This document shows positions 1 through 8,946 of a stretch of 64,000 nucleotides of DNA, one piece after another; positions within the stretch are counted from its first letter, which is position 1; each line of letters starts with the position of its first letter. The notes below the pieces were generated by a model. It worked only from the letters and a program-made list of their open reading frames with translations, was not told the origin of the DNA and did no database searches. The DNA is from NORP259 sp041398705. Its GTDB lineage: Bacteria > Planctomycetota > UBA1135 > GCA-002686595. Made by a program: the position numbers and the translations under genes. The stretch spans positions 434,001 to 498,000 of the forward strand of contig JAWKUI010000003.1 in the NCBI GenBank assembly GCA_041398705.1, written 5' to 3'.

Positions 1-2
1 AC

Positions 3-446
3 GTGGCCGACATGATCCTGCAGCCAACGGCAAAACACCCGGAGCGGGCGTCGGATCGGGTGCGCACTGGAGGCCAGATCCTGGCCGCAGCGCAGACGTT
101 CTTCGACCTGATCCACCGGGGCACCACGCGCCGGGATGCGATCAAATTCCTGACGGAGCGCCCGGACGTCTGCGACCCACGCATCGCTCGGGCCCTGGTG
201 ACGGCCAAGGTCACCCAGGACAAGCCCAGCGAACGCCTAGTGGTGGTCACGGAGTTGACTGTGGGCATGCGCCTGCTCGAGCCGGAGCGCAACCGCGCGG
301 GCAACCTGGTGCTCGGGGCGGATCACTCGGTCACCGAGAGTTCGCGCACCCGACTGCTTAACTACCACCTATTGGGCAACTTGGAGCAGACCCACTACCG
401 AGTCTACGTGCCGGAAGAATCCGAGGCTTCCGGACGAGCTGCTTGA
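3..446 (+). CDS. C-terminal part of an HD-type response regulator or phosphodiesterase (cut by window edge)
   Basis: The frame is open to the left edge, so only about 147 C-terminal residues are present and the true start lies outside. The segment ILAAAQTFFDLIHRG through CDPRIARALVTAK resembles the last helices of HD/HD-GYP domains, and the tail VTELTVGMRLLEPER followed by a 'lte..rtrLlny' stretch resembles the small C-terminal module common in response regulators with an output HD domain. No catalytic HD motif is visible in the part present. It sits 10 bp ahead of the FIST gene and the histidine kinase on the same strand, which suggests it is their response regulator. The family call is inferred from a short segment; another regulator type is possible. 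Confidence 0.5.
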   Translation: MADMILQPTAKHPERASDRVRTGGQILAAAQTFFDLIHRGTTRRDAIKFLTERPDVCDPRIARALVTAKVTQDKPSERLVVVTELTVGMRLLEPERNRAGNLVLGADHSVTESSRTRLLNYHLLGNLEQTHYRVYVPEESEASGRAA

Positions 447-456
447 GGAGAATGTG

Positions 457-1602
457 ATGGGCAACCCAGGATCGAAATCCACATCGATTACCGGCAGCGT
501 TGAGCGGGCTTCAACCCATCAATCCGATCCCGTGGCTGCGGCCCGGGAGCTGGCGGAGCAGTTGCCGATCAGCGCTGCGGCGACTCTCGTGTTCTGTTCC
601 AGCGACTACGACTTGAATGCGCTGGGTGCGGCGCTGCAGCAGCATCTGGTGCATCCGGTGTTCGGCTGCACAACGGCGGGGGAATTGGGCCCGGGGGGGT
701 ACCTCAAGAACTCGATCACAGCGATCACCTTCGCTGCCGGGGCGTTTGAAATCCAGGCTGCCGAGATCGATCTAGTCGGGGACATCGCTCGCAATGCCGT
801 TGCGGCCACGGCCATGGCCACCGAGCTGGCCGAGGGCTGCCGGGGGGGCGAGCGGGTCTTCGGCGTGGTGCTGACCGATGGCCTGGCGAAGCGCGAGGAG
901 GAACTGATGGCCCAGTTGTTCCTGCACACCCCGCCCTTCACGCTGGTGGGGGGCTCCGCGGGGGACTCGCTGCGTTTTGAACAGACCGAAGTGCTCTACC
1001 GGGGCAGTTTCGCGCCGAATCGCGCGGTGCTGCTCGCTGTGCGCACTCGGCTGCCCTTCTTGACCTTCCGCTTCCAACACCACACCAGCGCGGGGGTGCC
1101 GATGGTGGTCACCAAAGCCGACTCGGCCGAGCGCATCATCTGGGAGTTGAATGGCCGCCCGGCTGTGGAGGAGTACGCGCGGGTGACGGGGGTGGTGCCG
1201 GAGCAATTCGGTCCCGAGCACTTCTCCGCCAACGCCCTCTCGATCCGGATCGGTGGCAAGGACTTCCTGCGTTCGATCCAGGATGTCGTCGCTGGAGGCG
1301 GGATCAAGTTCTATTGCGGCATCGATCAGGGGGCCGTGCTGCGCGTGGCCGAGGCCGGCGAGGCGGTGCTGATGATCGACCAGCAGGTCCACGATTTGCG
1401 CAAGGAACTCGGGGATGACCTGGTTTCCCTGTGTTTCGATTGCGTGCTCCGTCGATTGGAATTCGAACGCGACGGGGTGCTCGACACGATTGGGGGCATT
1501 CTCGAGGGAATCGGTGCCGTGGGCTTCAGTACCTACGGCGAACAATACAACGGCCTGCACATCAACCAGACCCTGGTGGGCATCGCATTCCGGAAATCAT
1601 GA
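457..1602 (+). CDS. FIST-domain signalling protein
   Basis: About 381 residues with the order FIST_N (roughly 45-215) and FIST_C (roughly 225-370). Visible family hallmarks are the early FCSSDYDLNALGAALQ and VFGCTTAGELGPGG segments and the late CFDCVLRRLEF and STYGEQYNGLHINQTLVG segments typical of FIST_C. FIST proteins are intracellular sensors thought to bind small ligands and feed kinases or cyclases. Two adjacent starts exist, GTG 454 and ATG 457; ATG is preferred because the GAGGAG at 445-450 is then 6 bp away. The stop overlaps the ATG of the histidine kinase (ATGA at 1599-1602), so the two are translationally coupled. The ligand is unknown. Confidence 0.85.
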   Translation: MGNPGSKSTSITGSVERASTHQSDPVAAARELAEQLPISAAATLVFCSSDYDLNALGAALQQHLVHPVFGCTTAGELGPGGYLKNSITAITFAAGAFEIQAAEIDLVGDIARNAVAATAMATELAEGCRGGERVFGVVLTDGLAKREEELMAQLFLHTPPFTLVGGSAGDSLRFEQTEVLYRGSFAPNRAVLLAVRTRLPFLTFRFQHHTSAGVPMVVTKADSAERIIWELNGRPAVEEYARVTGVVPEQFGPEHFSANALSIRIGGKDFLRSIQDVVAGGGIKFYCGIDQGAVLRVAEAGEAVLMIDQQVHDLRKELGDDLVSLCFDCVLRRLEFERDGVLDTIGGILEGIGAVGFSTYGEQYNGLHINQTLVGIAFRKS

Positions 1603-3815
1603 CCATGGAAAGCACGCGCGAGGACCTCCTCGATCAGATCCACGCTTTGGAAACCACCGTGGCCGCGCTGCTGCAGGCGGCGGAGCGGGAGGGCGACGGA
1701 CAGGGGCCGACGGCCCTGCTGGGGCAGATGGTGCATCTCGACGACATCATCGCGGAGAAGACCTGGCAGCTGCGCCAAGCCCTCGATGAGAACCGGCGGC
1801 TGGCGGAGAACCTGCGGGCGGGCGAGACCCTGCTGCGGGCGACCTTGAACTCGATGGACTCGCACATCGCGATTCTCGATCTGCAAGGGCAGATCATCGA
1901 GACCAACCTGTCTTGGGCCGGGTTCGCGCACTTGCGTTACGGGGGGCGGGATTGCCGGATGGGCTCCAACTACCTGGACGCCTGCCACATGGATGAGGCC
2001 ATCGGCAGCGGCGACAGCAAGAACGTCGAACAAGCGGTGCGCAAGGTACTGGCTGGCAAGTCCGTGTTGGAAGTGGTCGAGTACCGGTTCGACCTGAACG
2101 AACGGCCGTATTGGTACCAGGTGCGGGTCACGCCGCGTGGCTCTGAGGCCAAACTCGAAGGGGCGGTGGTCTCCCACACGGACGTCACCGCGCGGTACCT
2201 GGCGGCCCTGGAGATGGAGGCGCAACGCAAGTGGAGCGAGCGCCTAGCATTGGTGGCGCGGTACACCTCGAACGGCGTGATCATCTCTGACCCCCAGGGG
2301 CGCATCGAGTGGATCAACGAAGGGTTCACGCGCCTGAGCGGGTATTCGTTGGAGGATGTGCTCGGCAAGCGACCGGGCGAAGTCCTGCAGGGGCCCGAGA
2401 CGTCTCCGGAGACCCGCAACAAGATGGCGGAGGGCCTGAAGGCGGGCACGGGCTTCGACGTGGAGGTCGTCAACTATCGCAAGAACGGCGAAGCCTATTG
2501 GGTGGCGGTGGAGGTGCGACCCCTGTTCAACGAGGACGGGGAACTCGTCAACTACATGGCGATGGAGACCGAAGTCACCGAACGCCTGGCGATGCAGCGC
2601 GAGATTGCGGCGGAACGCAGCCTGTTGATGGAGATCATCAACACGATCCCGTACTTCGTCTTCTGGAAGGACCTGGACGGACGTTACGGCGGCGCGAACC
2701 GCGCGTTTGCGGGCATGGGAGGGTTGACGCCCCAGGAAATCGTCGGCAAGGACGACTACGAGATGCCCTGGGCCGCCCTGGCCGAGGACTATCGCCGGGA
2801 TGACAAGGGGGTCAGCGACAGCGGGGTGGCGAAGATGCACATCCAGGAGACCGTGCAGAACGCCGATGGCACGGTGTCTTATGTCGATACGAGCAAGATG
2901 CCCCTGCGGAGCACCGATGGCAAGGTGGTTGGCGTATTGGGCATCTTCGCGGACATGACCGAGCAGCGCGCGCTCGAGGCCCAACTCGCCCATGCGAGCA
3001 AACTCGAGTCGATCGGCCAGCTGGCCGCGGGCATCGCCCACGAGATCAACACGCCGACGCAATACGTGGGGGACAATACGCGTTTCCTCATGGAGTGTTA
3101 CGAGGACGCGACCCCGGTGTTCCACTGGGCGCTCGAGTTGCACAAGGCCCATCAGGCCGGCGAGGTGCCCGAGTTCCTGTGGGACAAACTGCGCAAGTCC
3201 CTCGATCAGGCCGACTTGGACTACCTCATCCAAGAGGTGCCCCAGGCCTTTTCCCAGTCCCTCAGCGGCATCGACCGCGTGCGGCGCATCGTACAGGCCA
3301 TGAAGGAGTTCTCGCACCCGGGTTCGGGGGAGAAGACGAGCATCGACCTCAACCGCGAGATCGAGAGCACGATCACCGTGGCGATGAACGAATGGAAGTA
3401 CGTGGCCGACATGGTGCGCGACTTCGATCTCGACCTCCCGCGTGTGATCTGCCTGCCCGGGGAATTCAACCAGGTGGTGCTCAATATCATCGTCAACGCG
3501 GCGCACGCCATCCAGGACAAGGTTGGGGGCACCGGGGAGAAGGGCGCGATCACGCTGCAGACCCGTGTCGAGGGCGAATTCGTGGTCCTACGCATCTCCG
3601 ATACCGGGGGCGGCATTCCCGAGGGCATCCGCAATAAGATCTTCGACCCCTTCTTCACGACCAAGGAAGTCGGCCGCGGCACCGGTCAGGGCCTGGCGAT
3701 CGCACACAACGTGATCGTGAACAAGCTCGGGGGCAAGATCGACTTCCAGAGCGAAATGGGCGTCGGCACGACGTTCATCATCCAGCTGCCCCTGCATCCG
3801 CAGGTGAACGGGTGA
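1599..3815 (+). CDS. PAS-PAS-PAS sensor histidine kinase
   Basis: Starts at the ATG overlapping the FIST stop (ATGA), giving about 738 residues. Order: N-terminal coiled-coil-like helix (1-75), three PAS domains (about 80-200, 215-335, 340-465; the second has the canonical GRIEWINEGFTRLSGYS), a HisKA-type H box KLESIGQLAAGIAHEINTPT, a long helical insert, then HATPase_c with N box NQVVLNIIVNAAHAI and G boxes DTGGGIPEG and GRGTGQGLAIAHN. There is no transmembrane segment and no receiver domain, so it is a soluble kinase that must phosphorylate a separate regulator, plausibly the gene at the left edge. The coupling to FIST suggests the FIST protein is its ligand sensor; the PAS inputs are unknown. 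Confidence 0.93.
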   Translation: MTMESTREDLLDQIHALETTVAALLQAAEREGDGQGPTALLGQMVHLDDIIAEKTWQLRQALDENRRLAENLRAGETLLRATLNSMDSHIAILDLQGQIIETNLSWAGFAHLRYGGRDCRMGSNYLDACHMDEAIGSGDSKNVEQAVRKVLAGKSVLEVVEYRFDLNERPYWYQVRVTPRGSEAKLEGAVVSHTDVTARYLAALEMEAQRKWSERLALVARYTSNGVIISDPQGRIEWINEGFTRLSGYSLEDVLGKRPGEVLQGPETSPETRNKMAEGLKAGTGFDVEVVNYRKNGEAYWVAVEVRPLFNEDGELVNYMAMETEVTERLAMQREIAAERSLLMEIINTIPYFVFWKDLDGRYGGANRAFAGMGGLTPQEIVGKDDYEMPWAALAEDYRRDDKGVSDSGVAKMHIQETVQNADGTVSYVDTSKMPLRSTDGKVVGVLGIFADMTEQRALEAQLAHASKLESIGQLAAGIAHEINTPTQYVGDNTRFLMECYEDATPVFHWALELHKAHQAGEVPEFLWDKLRKSLDQADLDYLIQEVPQAFSQSLSGIDRVRRIVQAMKEFSHPGSGEKTSIDLNREIESTITVAMNEWKYVADMVRDFDLDLPRVICLPGEFNQVVLNIIVNAAHAIQDKVGGTGEKGAITLQTRVEGEFVVLRISDTGGGIPEGIRNKIFDPFFTTKEVGRGTGQGLAIAHNVIVNKLGGKIDFQSEMGVGTTFIIQLPLHPQVNG

Positions 3816-3848
3816 TGGCGGGGGCGGGGGTCTTCGGGCCGCCGCCGC

Positions 3849-4634
3849 TCAGGCGACCTTGCGCGGTTCCTGGCCCGGAGCCGCGCTCGGCGGCGAGGCC
3901 TGCCAGCCCTTGGCGCGCAGCATCCAGAAGATCGTGCCCACGAGGATGCGCACGTGCTGGCCGAGGCTGCGTTCGCGGATGAACTGCCGGTCGATCTCCA
4001 GTTTGGTGGCGTAGGAGTCGGCATCAACCAGGGCATACCCCTGGGTGATCTGGGCCAGGCCCGTGATGCCCGGGCGCACGGCCAACCGGTCTTCGAATCC
4101 CGGCACTTCGCGGCATGCGTACTCGTGCGCGCTGACCATCTCCGGGCGCGGCCCGATGAAGGCCATGTCGCCCCGGACGATGTTCCAGATCTGCGGCAAT
4201 TCGTCCAGGTGCGTGTTGCGCAGGAAACGCCCAAAGCGGGTCACCCGCAGCTGGTCGGACAGGGGCTTGCCGTCGGCGTCCACCGCATCCCGCATCGTGC
4301 GGAACTTCAGCAGCACGAACCGCCGGCCGCGCCAACCGACCCGCTCCTGGCAGAAGAAGACCTTGCGGACATCCCCCATGACGAAGGTGTTCGCCACCGC
4401 GATGCCCGCCATCAGGCCCGCCACCGGCAAGGCGCAGCCCACCAGCAGCACCCCGTCGAGCCAACGCAGGCTCGCCCCGGACTCCTTTTCCAGGAGCCGC
4501 AGGTGCGGTTCGGTCGGTTGATCGGGGCGGGGAGCGGGTTGGCCCATGGGAGCGATTGGCACAGGGGAATCCACGCGCCAGGCGCGGTTCCGCCACTTCC
4601 CTTCGAGATCCCAATTGGCCGTTCTGAAGGCCAT
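3849..4634 (-). CDS. Bacterial sugar transferase (WcaJ/polyprenol-phosphate glycosyl-1-phosphate transferase family)
   Basis: About 261 residues. A hydrophobic membrane hairpin (WLDGVLLVGCALPVAGLMAG) precedes the diagnostic core: QERVGWRGRRFVLLKFRTM, then RNTHLDELPQIWNIVRGDM, then FIGPRPEM, then RPGITGLAQITQGYA. These enzymes transfer a sugar-1-phosphate to undecaprenyl phosphate and start exopolysaccharide or O-antigen assembly at the inner membrane face. It is the short form without the N-terminal CoA-binding-like membrane half. Start uncertain: in-frame ATGs at 4670, 4634 and 4547; 4634 is chosen because a hairpin at 4674-4697 closes the upstream gene. It converges on the histidine kinase gene. 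No polysaccharide cluster surrounds it, so the glycan is unknown. Confidence 0.9.
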   Translation of the reverse strand: MAFRTANWDLEGKWRNRAWRVDSPVPIAPMGQPAPRPDQPTEPHLRLLEKESGASLRWLDGVLLVGCALPVAGLMAGIAVANTFVMGDVRKVFFCQERVGWRGRRFVLLKFRTMRDAVDADGKPLSDQLRVTRFGRFLRNTHLDELPQIWNIVRGDMAFIGPRPEMVSAHEYACREVPGFEDRLAVRPGITGLAQITQGYALVDADSYATKLEIDRQFIRERSLGQHVRILVGTIFWMLRAKGWQASPPSAAPGQEPRKVA

Positions 4635-4673
4635 CCGGGATCCCCGCCCCGGCGCCCCGGCCTGAAACACGAA

Positions 4674-4697
4674 GCGCCCAGACCTGGGTCCGGGCGC
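4674..4697 (-). terminator. Hairpin after the secreted PPC-repeat gene
   Basis: GCGCCC (4674-4679) pairs with GGGCGC (4692-4697) and GACC (4681-4684) with GGTC (4687-4690), with an A-C mismatch between and a very tight loop. It lies about 40 bp beyond the stop of the 4738-6357 gene and before the sugar transferase start. There is only a short T-containing tail, so it is a weak intrinsic terminator at best. Confidence 0.4.
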
Positions 4698-4737
4698 CTC
4701 GAAGCGGGGCGCAACAAGGCCCCGGGGAACGGCGGTC

Positions 4738-6357
4738 CTAGAAGGTCACCGCGAGGGCATTCGAGAAGTTCGAACTGCTCCCGTCCCGGTGCCAGAGCTG
4801 GAAGAACCAGGTCTGCCCAGCCGCGATCGATGGCGTGCCGGGCAGCGGCAGGGTGTCGGGTACGTAGAAGTAGTTGGGTGGGAAGCTTGGGGTCGACAAG
4901 TTCTGGTAGTAGGTCGTCGAGTCGAACTGCCCGAGGGAGTTCATCGCCGTGCCCGCGATGTTGTAGCGGCCGATGAGGTTGGGAGCTGCGGTGCGCAGGC
5001 AGAGTCGCCCGCCTCCCATGGACGTACCCGGCGAGGAGGCTCCCGTACCCACGAGCAGGAAGGCGAATTCACCGGGGGGACCGCCGAGGGCCGTGACCCG
5101 CAGGCCGCTGCCGACGCCGCTGCCGTGGCTGCCGATCAGCAGCGTGCTTTGCCCGGTGGAATTCGGGTCCATCGGCTCGCAGTAGGGCATTACCTGCAGA
5201 CCCGTGCAGTTGCCCACGCCGCCCACCGACAGGTGGTACTCCGAGCAGGGGATCCCCGCACCCGCGTTGCCGCGCACGCGGATCCAGATCTCGAAGTCCG
5301 AGCCCGAGGGCGACCAGGGTCCGATCTCCCAACTGTCTTGCACGACCTGGTGCAAAAAGGCGCTGCCGCAAGGGCCGCCAGGTTCGGAGAACAGGTCGAC
5401 TTCCACTGGGCTTCCTAGGACATCGAAGTACATGTAGAAGGAATCCCCGGCGCCGACGCAGGCGGAGTACCAGTCCTCGTCCAGGGGGCTGGTGGTCAGC
5501 GCGGTGAAGGTGCCTGTGGTGAGGGTCGCGGGACTCGAACAGGAGTCGTTGGGCTCGAACCCATCGCCGCCTCCGGGGCAGCTCGCCGGGGTGCGCGTCA
5601 GCACCGCGTCGTACGAGGTGCAGCTCGGAAGGAAGCCGTTCACCGGTTGGTACACGCGGAAGCGCAACTCGACCGGGCTCGAGGTCAGGTTGGTGTACCA
5701 CGTACTCTCGAAGCCCACATGCACGGGCGTGCCGCCACACGGGCTGAGCCAGGTGCTGGCGCGAATGGCCAGGGTATCCGCGTTCGCCAGGTCGAGCCGG
5801 ACCATTTCCCCCGGCGCTGCAGTTGTGGTGTACCAATCCTCGTTTTCGAGGTGCACAACAAGGCCTGGCGTCGTTCCATCGGCCAAGGGCTGGGCCGACT
5901 GGCAGTCATCATTCGGCTCCATGCTGTCTGGTGTCAAGCTCAGGCAAGGATCCGGCACGAACTGAATGTCGAGGTCATAGACGCCGCAAGCTCCGAAGGG
6001 GACCGCTTGCAGCAGCACCGTCTGAGGGCTGTTCGGAAATCCATTTCCGAACACCAGCGAGTCCGTCTGGGTAGGCGTGATGGGATAGCTGCAGTTGAGC
6101 GGATCGAGCAGGACGTAGCGTGTATCGCCCGAGTCGGAGAGTTCCGTCAGTTGCATGGAGTGCAGCGCCGGAATCGAAATCGTGTAGAAATCCGGGTCGG
6201 CCGGTGAAACGTACAAACCCAGATGGGTTCCCCCCGGCAACATGGACGGCGAGTTGCAGGAATCGTTTTCCTCGAAGCCATCATCGGGACCTAGGCAAGG
6301 TCCCTGGGGGCTTGGGGCGAGCAGGCCGGGGAGCGCACAGAGCAGCAGGTGGAGCAT
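4738..6357 (-). CDS. Secreted protein with three pre-peptidase-type (PPC) repeats and the lineage C-terminal signature
   Basis: 539 residues with an N-terminal signal (MLHLLLCALPGLLAPS). Three repeats of roughly 110-120 residues each begin with an acidic 'D.xEpNDsCxS' motif: DDGFEENDSCNSP, PDSMEPNDDCQSA and GDGFEPNDSCSSP, each followed about 25 residues later by a DFYT / EDWYT / EDWYS motif, the usual pattern of bacterial pre-peptidase C-terminal-like beta-sandwiches. The last 130 residues form a different module (LCLRTAAPNLIGRYN ... GQTWFFQLWHRD ... SNALAVTF) that recurs in two other proteins of this window. Cysteines are plentiful, as expected for an exported protein. No catalytic domain is visible; a surface or extracellular structural role is likely but unproven. 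Confidence 0.85.
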   Translation of the reverse strand: MLHLLLCALPGLLAPSPQGPCLGPDDGFEENDSCNSPSMLPGGTHLGLYVSPADPDFYTISIPALHSMQLTELSDSGDTRYVLLDPLNCSYPITPTQTDSLVFGNGFPNSPQTVLLQAVPFGACGVYDLDIQFVPDPCLSLTPDSMEPNDDCQSAQPLADGTTPGLVVHLENEDWYTTTAAPGEMVRLDLANADTLAIRASTWLSPCGGTPVHVGFESTWYTNLTSSPVELRFRVYQPVNGFLPSCTSYDAVLTRTPASCPGGGDGFEPNDSCSSPATLTTGTFTALTTSPLDEDWYSACVGAGDSFYMYFDVLGSPVEVDLFSEPGGPCGSAFLHQVVQDSWEIGPWSPSGSDFEIWIRVRGNAGAGIPCSEYHLSVGGVGNCTGLQVMPYCEPMDPNSTGQSTLLIGSHGSGVGSGLRVTALGGPPGEFAFLLVGTGASSPGTSMGGGRLCLRTAAPNLIGRYNIAGTAMNSLGQFDSTTYYQNLSTPSFPPNYFYVPDTLPLPGTPSIAAGQTWFFQLWHRDGSSSNFSNALAVTF

Positions 6358-6497
6358 GGCGGATTGGCTGGGGGATCGAGCGAAGGTTCCAAAACAAACG
6401 TTCGCCCTCGGGCACGGAGCGCCCTCCTACATGTTGCCACAAACTCAGTGAATCATCGAAAATGCCCTCAGGGGGGCGAAATCGGAAGCACGGCTGC

Positions 6498-6529
6498 AAA
6501 AAAACCGCCGCCCCCCCACGGGGCGGCGG
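6498..6529 (-). terminator. Rho-independent terminator of the TonB receptor gene
   Basis: A perfect 10-bp stem (CCGCCGCCCC at 6505-6514 with GGGGCGGCGG at 6520-6529, 5-nt loop) is followed, in the minus-strand direction, by seven T residues (A-run 6498-6504). It lies about 120 bp past the stop of the receptor gene. This is the best-formed intrinsic terminator in the window. Confidence 0.8.
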
Positions 6530-6648
6530 CGAGGAAGAACATCTTGCCTCTCTCTCGGAAGCACGGCCGGATCGAGCCGTGTCTCCACCCATCTCAACGC
6601 GGCAAGGGGCCGCGCGGTTCAACGGGACCCCGGCAAGGGGCCCCGTGA

Positions 6649-8736
6649 TCAGAAGCGCCAGACGAGACCGACCACGAAGCCGCGGCCCGGGCCGTTGACC
6701 CCGCTGCCGTGCACGCGGTAGTCCTCGTCGAGCAGGTTCTCGAGGGCCACGGTCAGATCGAGGTCCTTGCGCACCTGCCAGCCGCTGCGCAGGTCGAGCA
6801 GCGTGTAGGCCGGCGTGCCGCCCGGCGGGATGCGCTGATCGTCGCTGATGTCGCGGGTCGAAAGGTGGTCGGCCTTCGAGGCGTGGGTCACGCGGAACTC
6901 GACCCAACCCTTCTCCTCCGGCGCCTTCCAGCGGACCCCGGTGTGCATGGTGAAGGGCATGGTGCGGTCGATCGCCTCGCGGGCGATAACCGGCGCGCTG
7001 GTGGGGTAGGTGTCCTGCTCGCCGCGCTGATACGTGGCGTCGAGCTGGAACTCGACCCGGTCGGTCAGATCCAGGGCCAAGGCACCCGCCCAACCCCAGA
7101 TGCGACCGTCGCCGACGTTGGCTTTCGTGATCTCGAAGTCCCCGGAGCCGTTCGTGTTGCCCGTGGGCACGCGCACGATGCCGTCGTCGATGTAAGTCAG
7201 GAAGGTGTTCACGTCGAAGCGCGCCCGGCCGCGCTCCTGGCGCAGGCCCAGCTCGAGGCCGAGGAACTGCTCCTCATCCAGGTCGGTCGCGGGAATCTCG
7301 AACTCGTTGCTGCGCGCGGTGTCGAAGCGCGTCAGATCCGAGAGGTTCGGGGCGCGGAACCCTTGGGAGATGCCGCCGTAACCCATGAGTTCCTCACGCT
7401 TCGCAAAACGATGCTCGAAGTCCAGGCTCAGGGACAGGTTGCTGTAGGTCTCGTGCAGCGACGTCTGCAGGTCGGTCACCGGATCGCGCACGGAGTCCGC
7501 GTCCGCGGTGATTGCGTCGAAACGCGCGGCCGCGATCCATTCGGTGTGTTCGGAAACCGGGAAACGATCCTGCACGAAGGCGCCGAGCATCGTGTAACGC
7601 GCATCGTCGGCCACCGGGCCCTGGATGTCGTCCGCGGTGGTCTGGAACGCGCCTTTGTCCGTGTACGAGTCGACCCCGTCGCGCCAGAACTCGAGGCCAT
7701 AGGTCCACTTGCCGCTCGAACCCTCACGGAACATGTGGTGGAAGATGCCGAGGGTGTCGACTTCGAAACCCTGGTGCTCCGTGCGCCCGTTGCTGCGCAC
7801 GCGGGTCCGACGTTCTTCCTGGCTCTGCCACGACACGCTGGTCGTCATCGCGTCGAACATGCCGGTGAGGCCGGCCTGGTGCCATTGCAGGTACGTCAGT
7901 TCGCGGTCTTGGTCCAGGTGCCGCTGCAGATCGCTGCCGTGAGACAGGCCTTGCCAATCGATGCCGTAGATCGTGCTGTGCGTGCGCGGCACGTCGTTCT
8001 GGTTCACGCGGTAGTGGCCGAACACCAGGCGGCTTTCCGCATCCAGATAGTGCTCGACCTTGAGGTCCGCGTCGACTTCGTTGTAGCCGGTGTAGGGTTG
8101 TTCGCCCACCTCATCGCCGCCGGTCACATCACCGAAGTCCTTGACCGTGGCGCCGAGCAGCACGCCCGTACGATCGCCAACGTAGGATCCCTCGGCGCGG
8201 AAGATGTGATAGTCGCCGGCTTCGGACCAACGGTACCCGAGCATGCCGGTGGGGGTGTTCGGTTCGCCATAGGGCGAGCGCGTGATCGCGCGCACCACGC
8301 CCCCGATCGCGTCGCTGCCGTAGAGCGAAGAAGACGGGCCGAACACCACATCGAGGCGGTCGAGGGACCACGGATCGACGGTGTTCCAGTACTGGTTGGG
8401 GCCAGCGCGGAAGACGCTGTTGTTCAGGCGGATGCCGTCGATCAGCAGCAGGTTCTGATAGCCGGTGTGGCCGCGCAGGTAGGGCGATCCTTGGCCGTAG
8501 GAGGTCTCCTGCACGAGCACCTGGGGTAGGTCGCGCAGGGCTTCCGGCAAGGTGCGGTAGGCCCGTTCCTCGATGGTTTTGGCCGTGACGGTGGCGGTGG
8601 TGCCGGGCGCCTGCAGGGGATCCGCGGGCGGGGCGGGTTCGGCTTCGACCACCACGGTCGGCACAGGGTCGTCGGACTGGGGCGGAGCGGCGGAGAGGGC
8701 CAGGGCGAGGAGCGGGAGCAGCATCGGCTGGAGCAT
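6649..8736 (-). CDS. TonB-dependent outer-membrane receptor
   Basis: 695 residues: signal peptide (MLQPMLLPLLALALSAAPP), a short linker, a plug domain with the classic order ALRDLPQVLVQE ... LRGHTGYQNLLLIDGIRLN ... LDRLDVVFGPSSSLYGSDAIGGVV, and a C-terminal beta-barrel ending in the aromatic residue needed for outer-membrane insertion (LVWRF). The start is supported by GGAGG at 8745-8749, 8 bp upstream. The plug looks closest to haem/haemoglobin-type and vitamin-type receptors, but no ligand motif is decisive. It is divergent from tonB at 8947, so the pair may be one uptake system. No exbB, exbD or ABC importer lies nearby; no B12 riboswitch was recognised in the leader. Confidence 0.93.
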   Translation of the reverse strand: MLQPMLLPLLALALSAAPPQSDDPVPTVVVEAEPAPPADPLQAPGTTATVTAKTIEERAYRTLPEALRDLPQVLVQETSYGQGSPYLRGHTGYQNLLLIDGIRLNNSVFRAGPNQYWNTVDPWSLDRLDVVFGPSSSLYGSDAIGGVVRAITRSPYGEPNTPTGMLGYRWSEAGDYHIFRAEGSYVGDRTGVLLGATVKDFGDVTGGDEVGEQPYTGYNEVDADLKVEHYLDAESRLVFGHYRVNQNDVPRTHSTIYGIDWQGLSHGSDLQRHLDQDRELTYLQWHQAGLTGMFDAMTTSVSWQSQEERRTRVRSNGRTEHQGFEVDTLGIFHHMFREGSSGKWTYGLEFWRDGVDSYTDKGAFQTTADDIQGPVADDARYTMLGAFVQDRFPVSEHTEWIAAARFDAITADADSVRDPVTDLQTSLHETYSNLSLSLDFEHRFAKREELMGYGGISQGFRAPNLSDLTRFDTARSNEFEIPATDLDEEQFLGLELGLRQERGRARFDVNTFLTYIDDGIVRVPTGNTNGSGDFEITKANVGDGRIWGWAGALALDLTDRVEFQLDATYQRGEQDTYPTSAPVIAREAIDRTMPFTMHTGVRWKAPEEKGWVEFRVTHASKADHLSTRDISDDQRIPPGGTPAYTLLDLRSGWQVRKDLDLTVALENLLDEDYRVHGSGVNGPGRGFVVGLVWRF

Positions 8737-8946
8737 GGGGCGAGCCTCCGGGCGGGGGGGGCCCGGAAGCGGACTGGGGACGGGTCGCGAACGGTCAGGC
8801 TAGGGGCCGGTTCACCAGGATGGTGCAATTTTCGGCGGACCCGTGTCCGGGGGCGGACGAAGGGCCCTTGGTGGTGGGGAAAGGGGGCGCCGGGGGCTAC
8901 CTTTTGTGCTGAACCTGCCCGCGCCTCGGCCGTTCCCCCCGTTTCC

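Noticed and set aside
8737..8946. Cobalamin riboswitch in the leader of the TonB receptor
   Set aside because: No B12-box-like sequence was found on the minus strand of the gap, and the leader is short.
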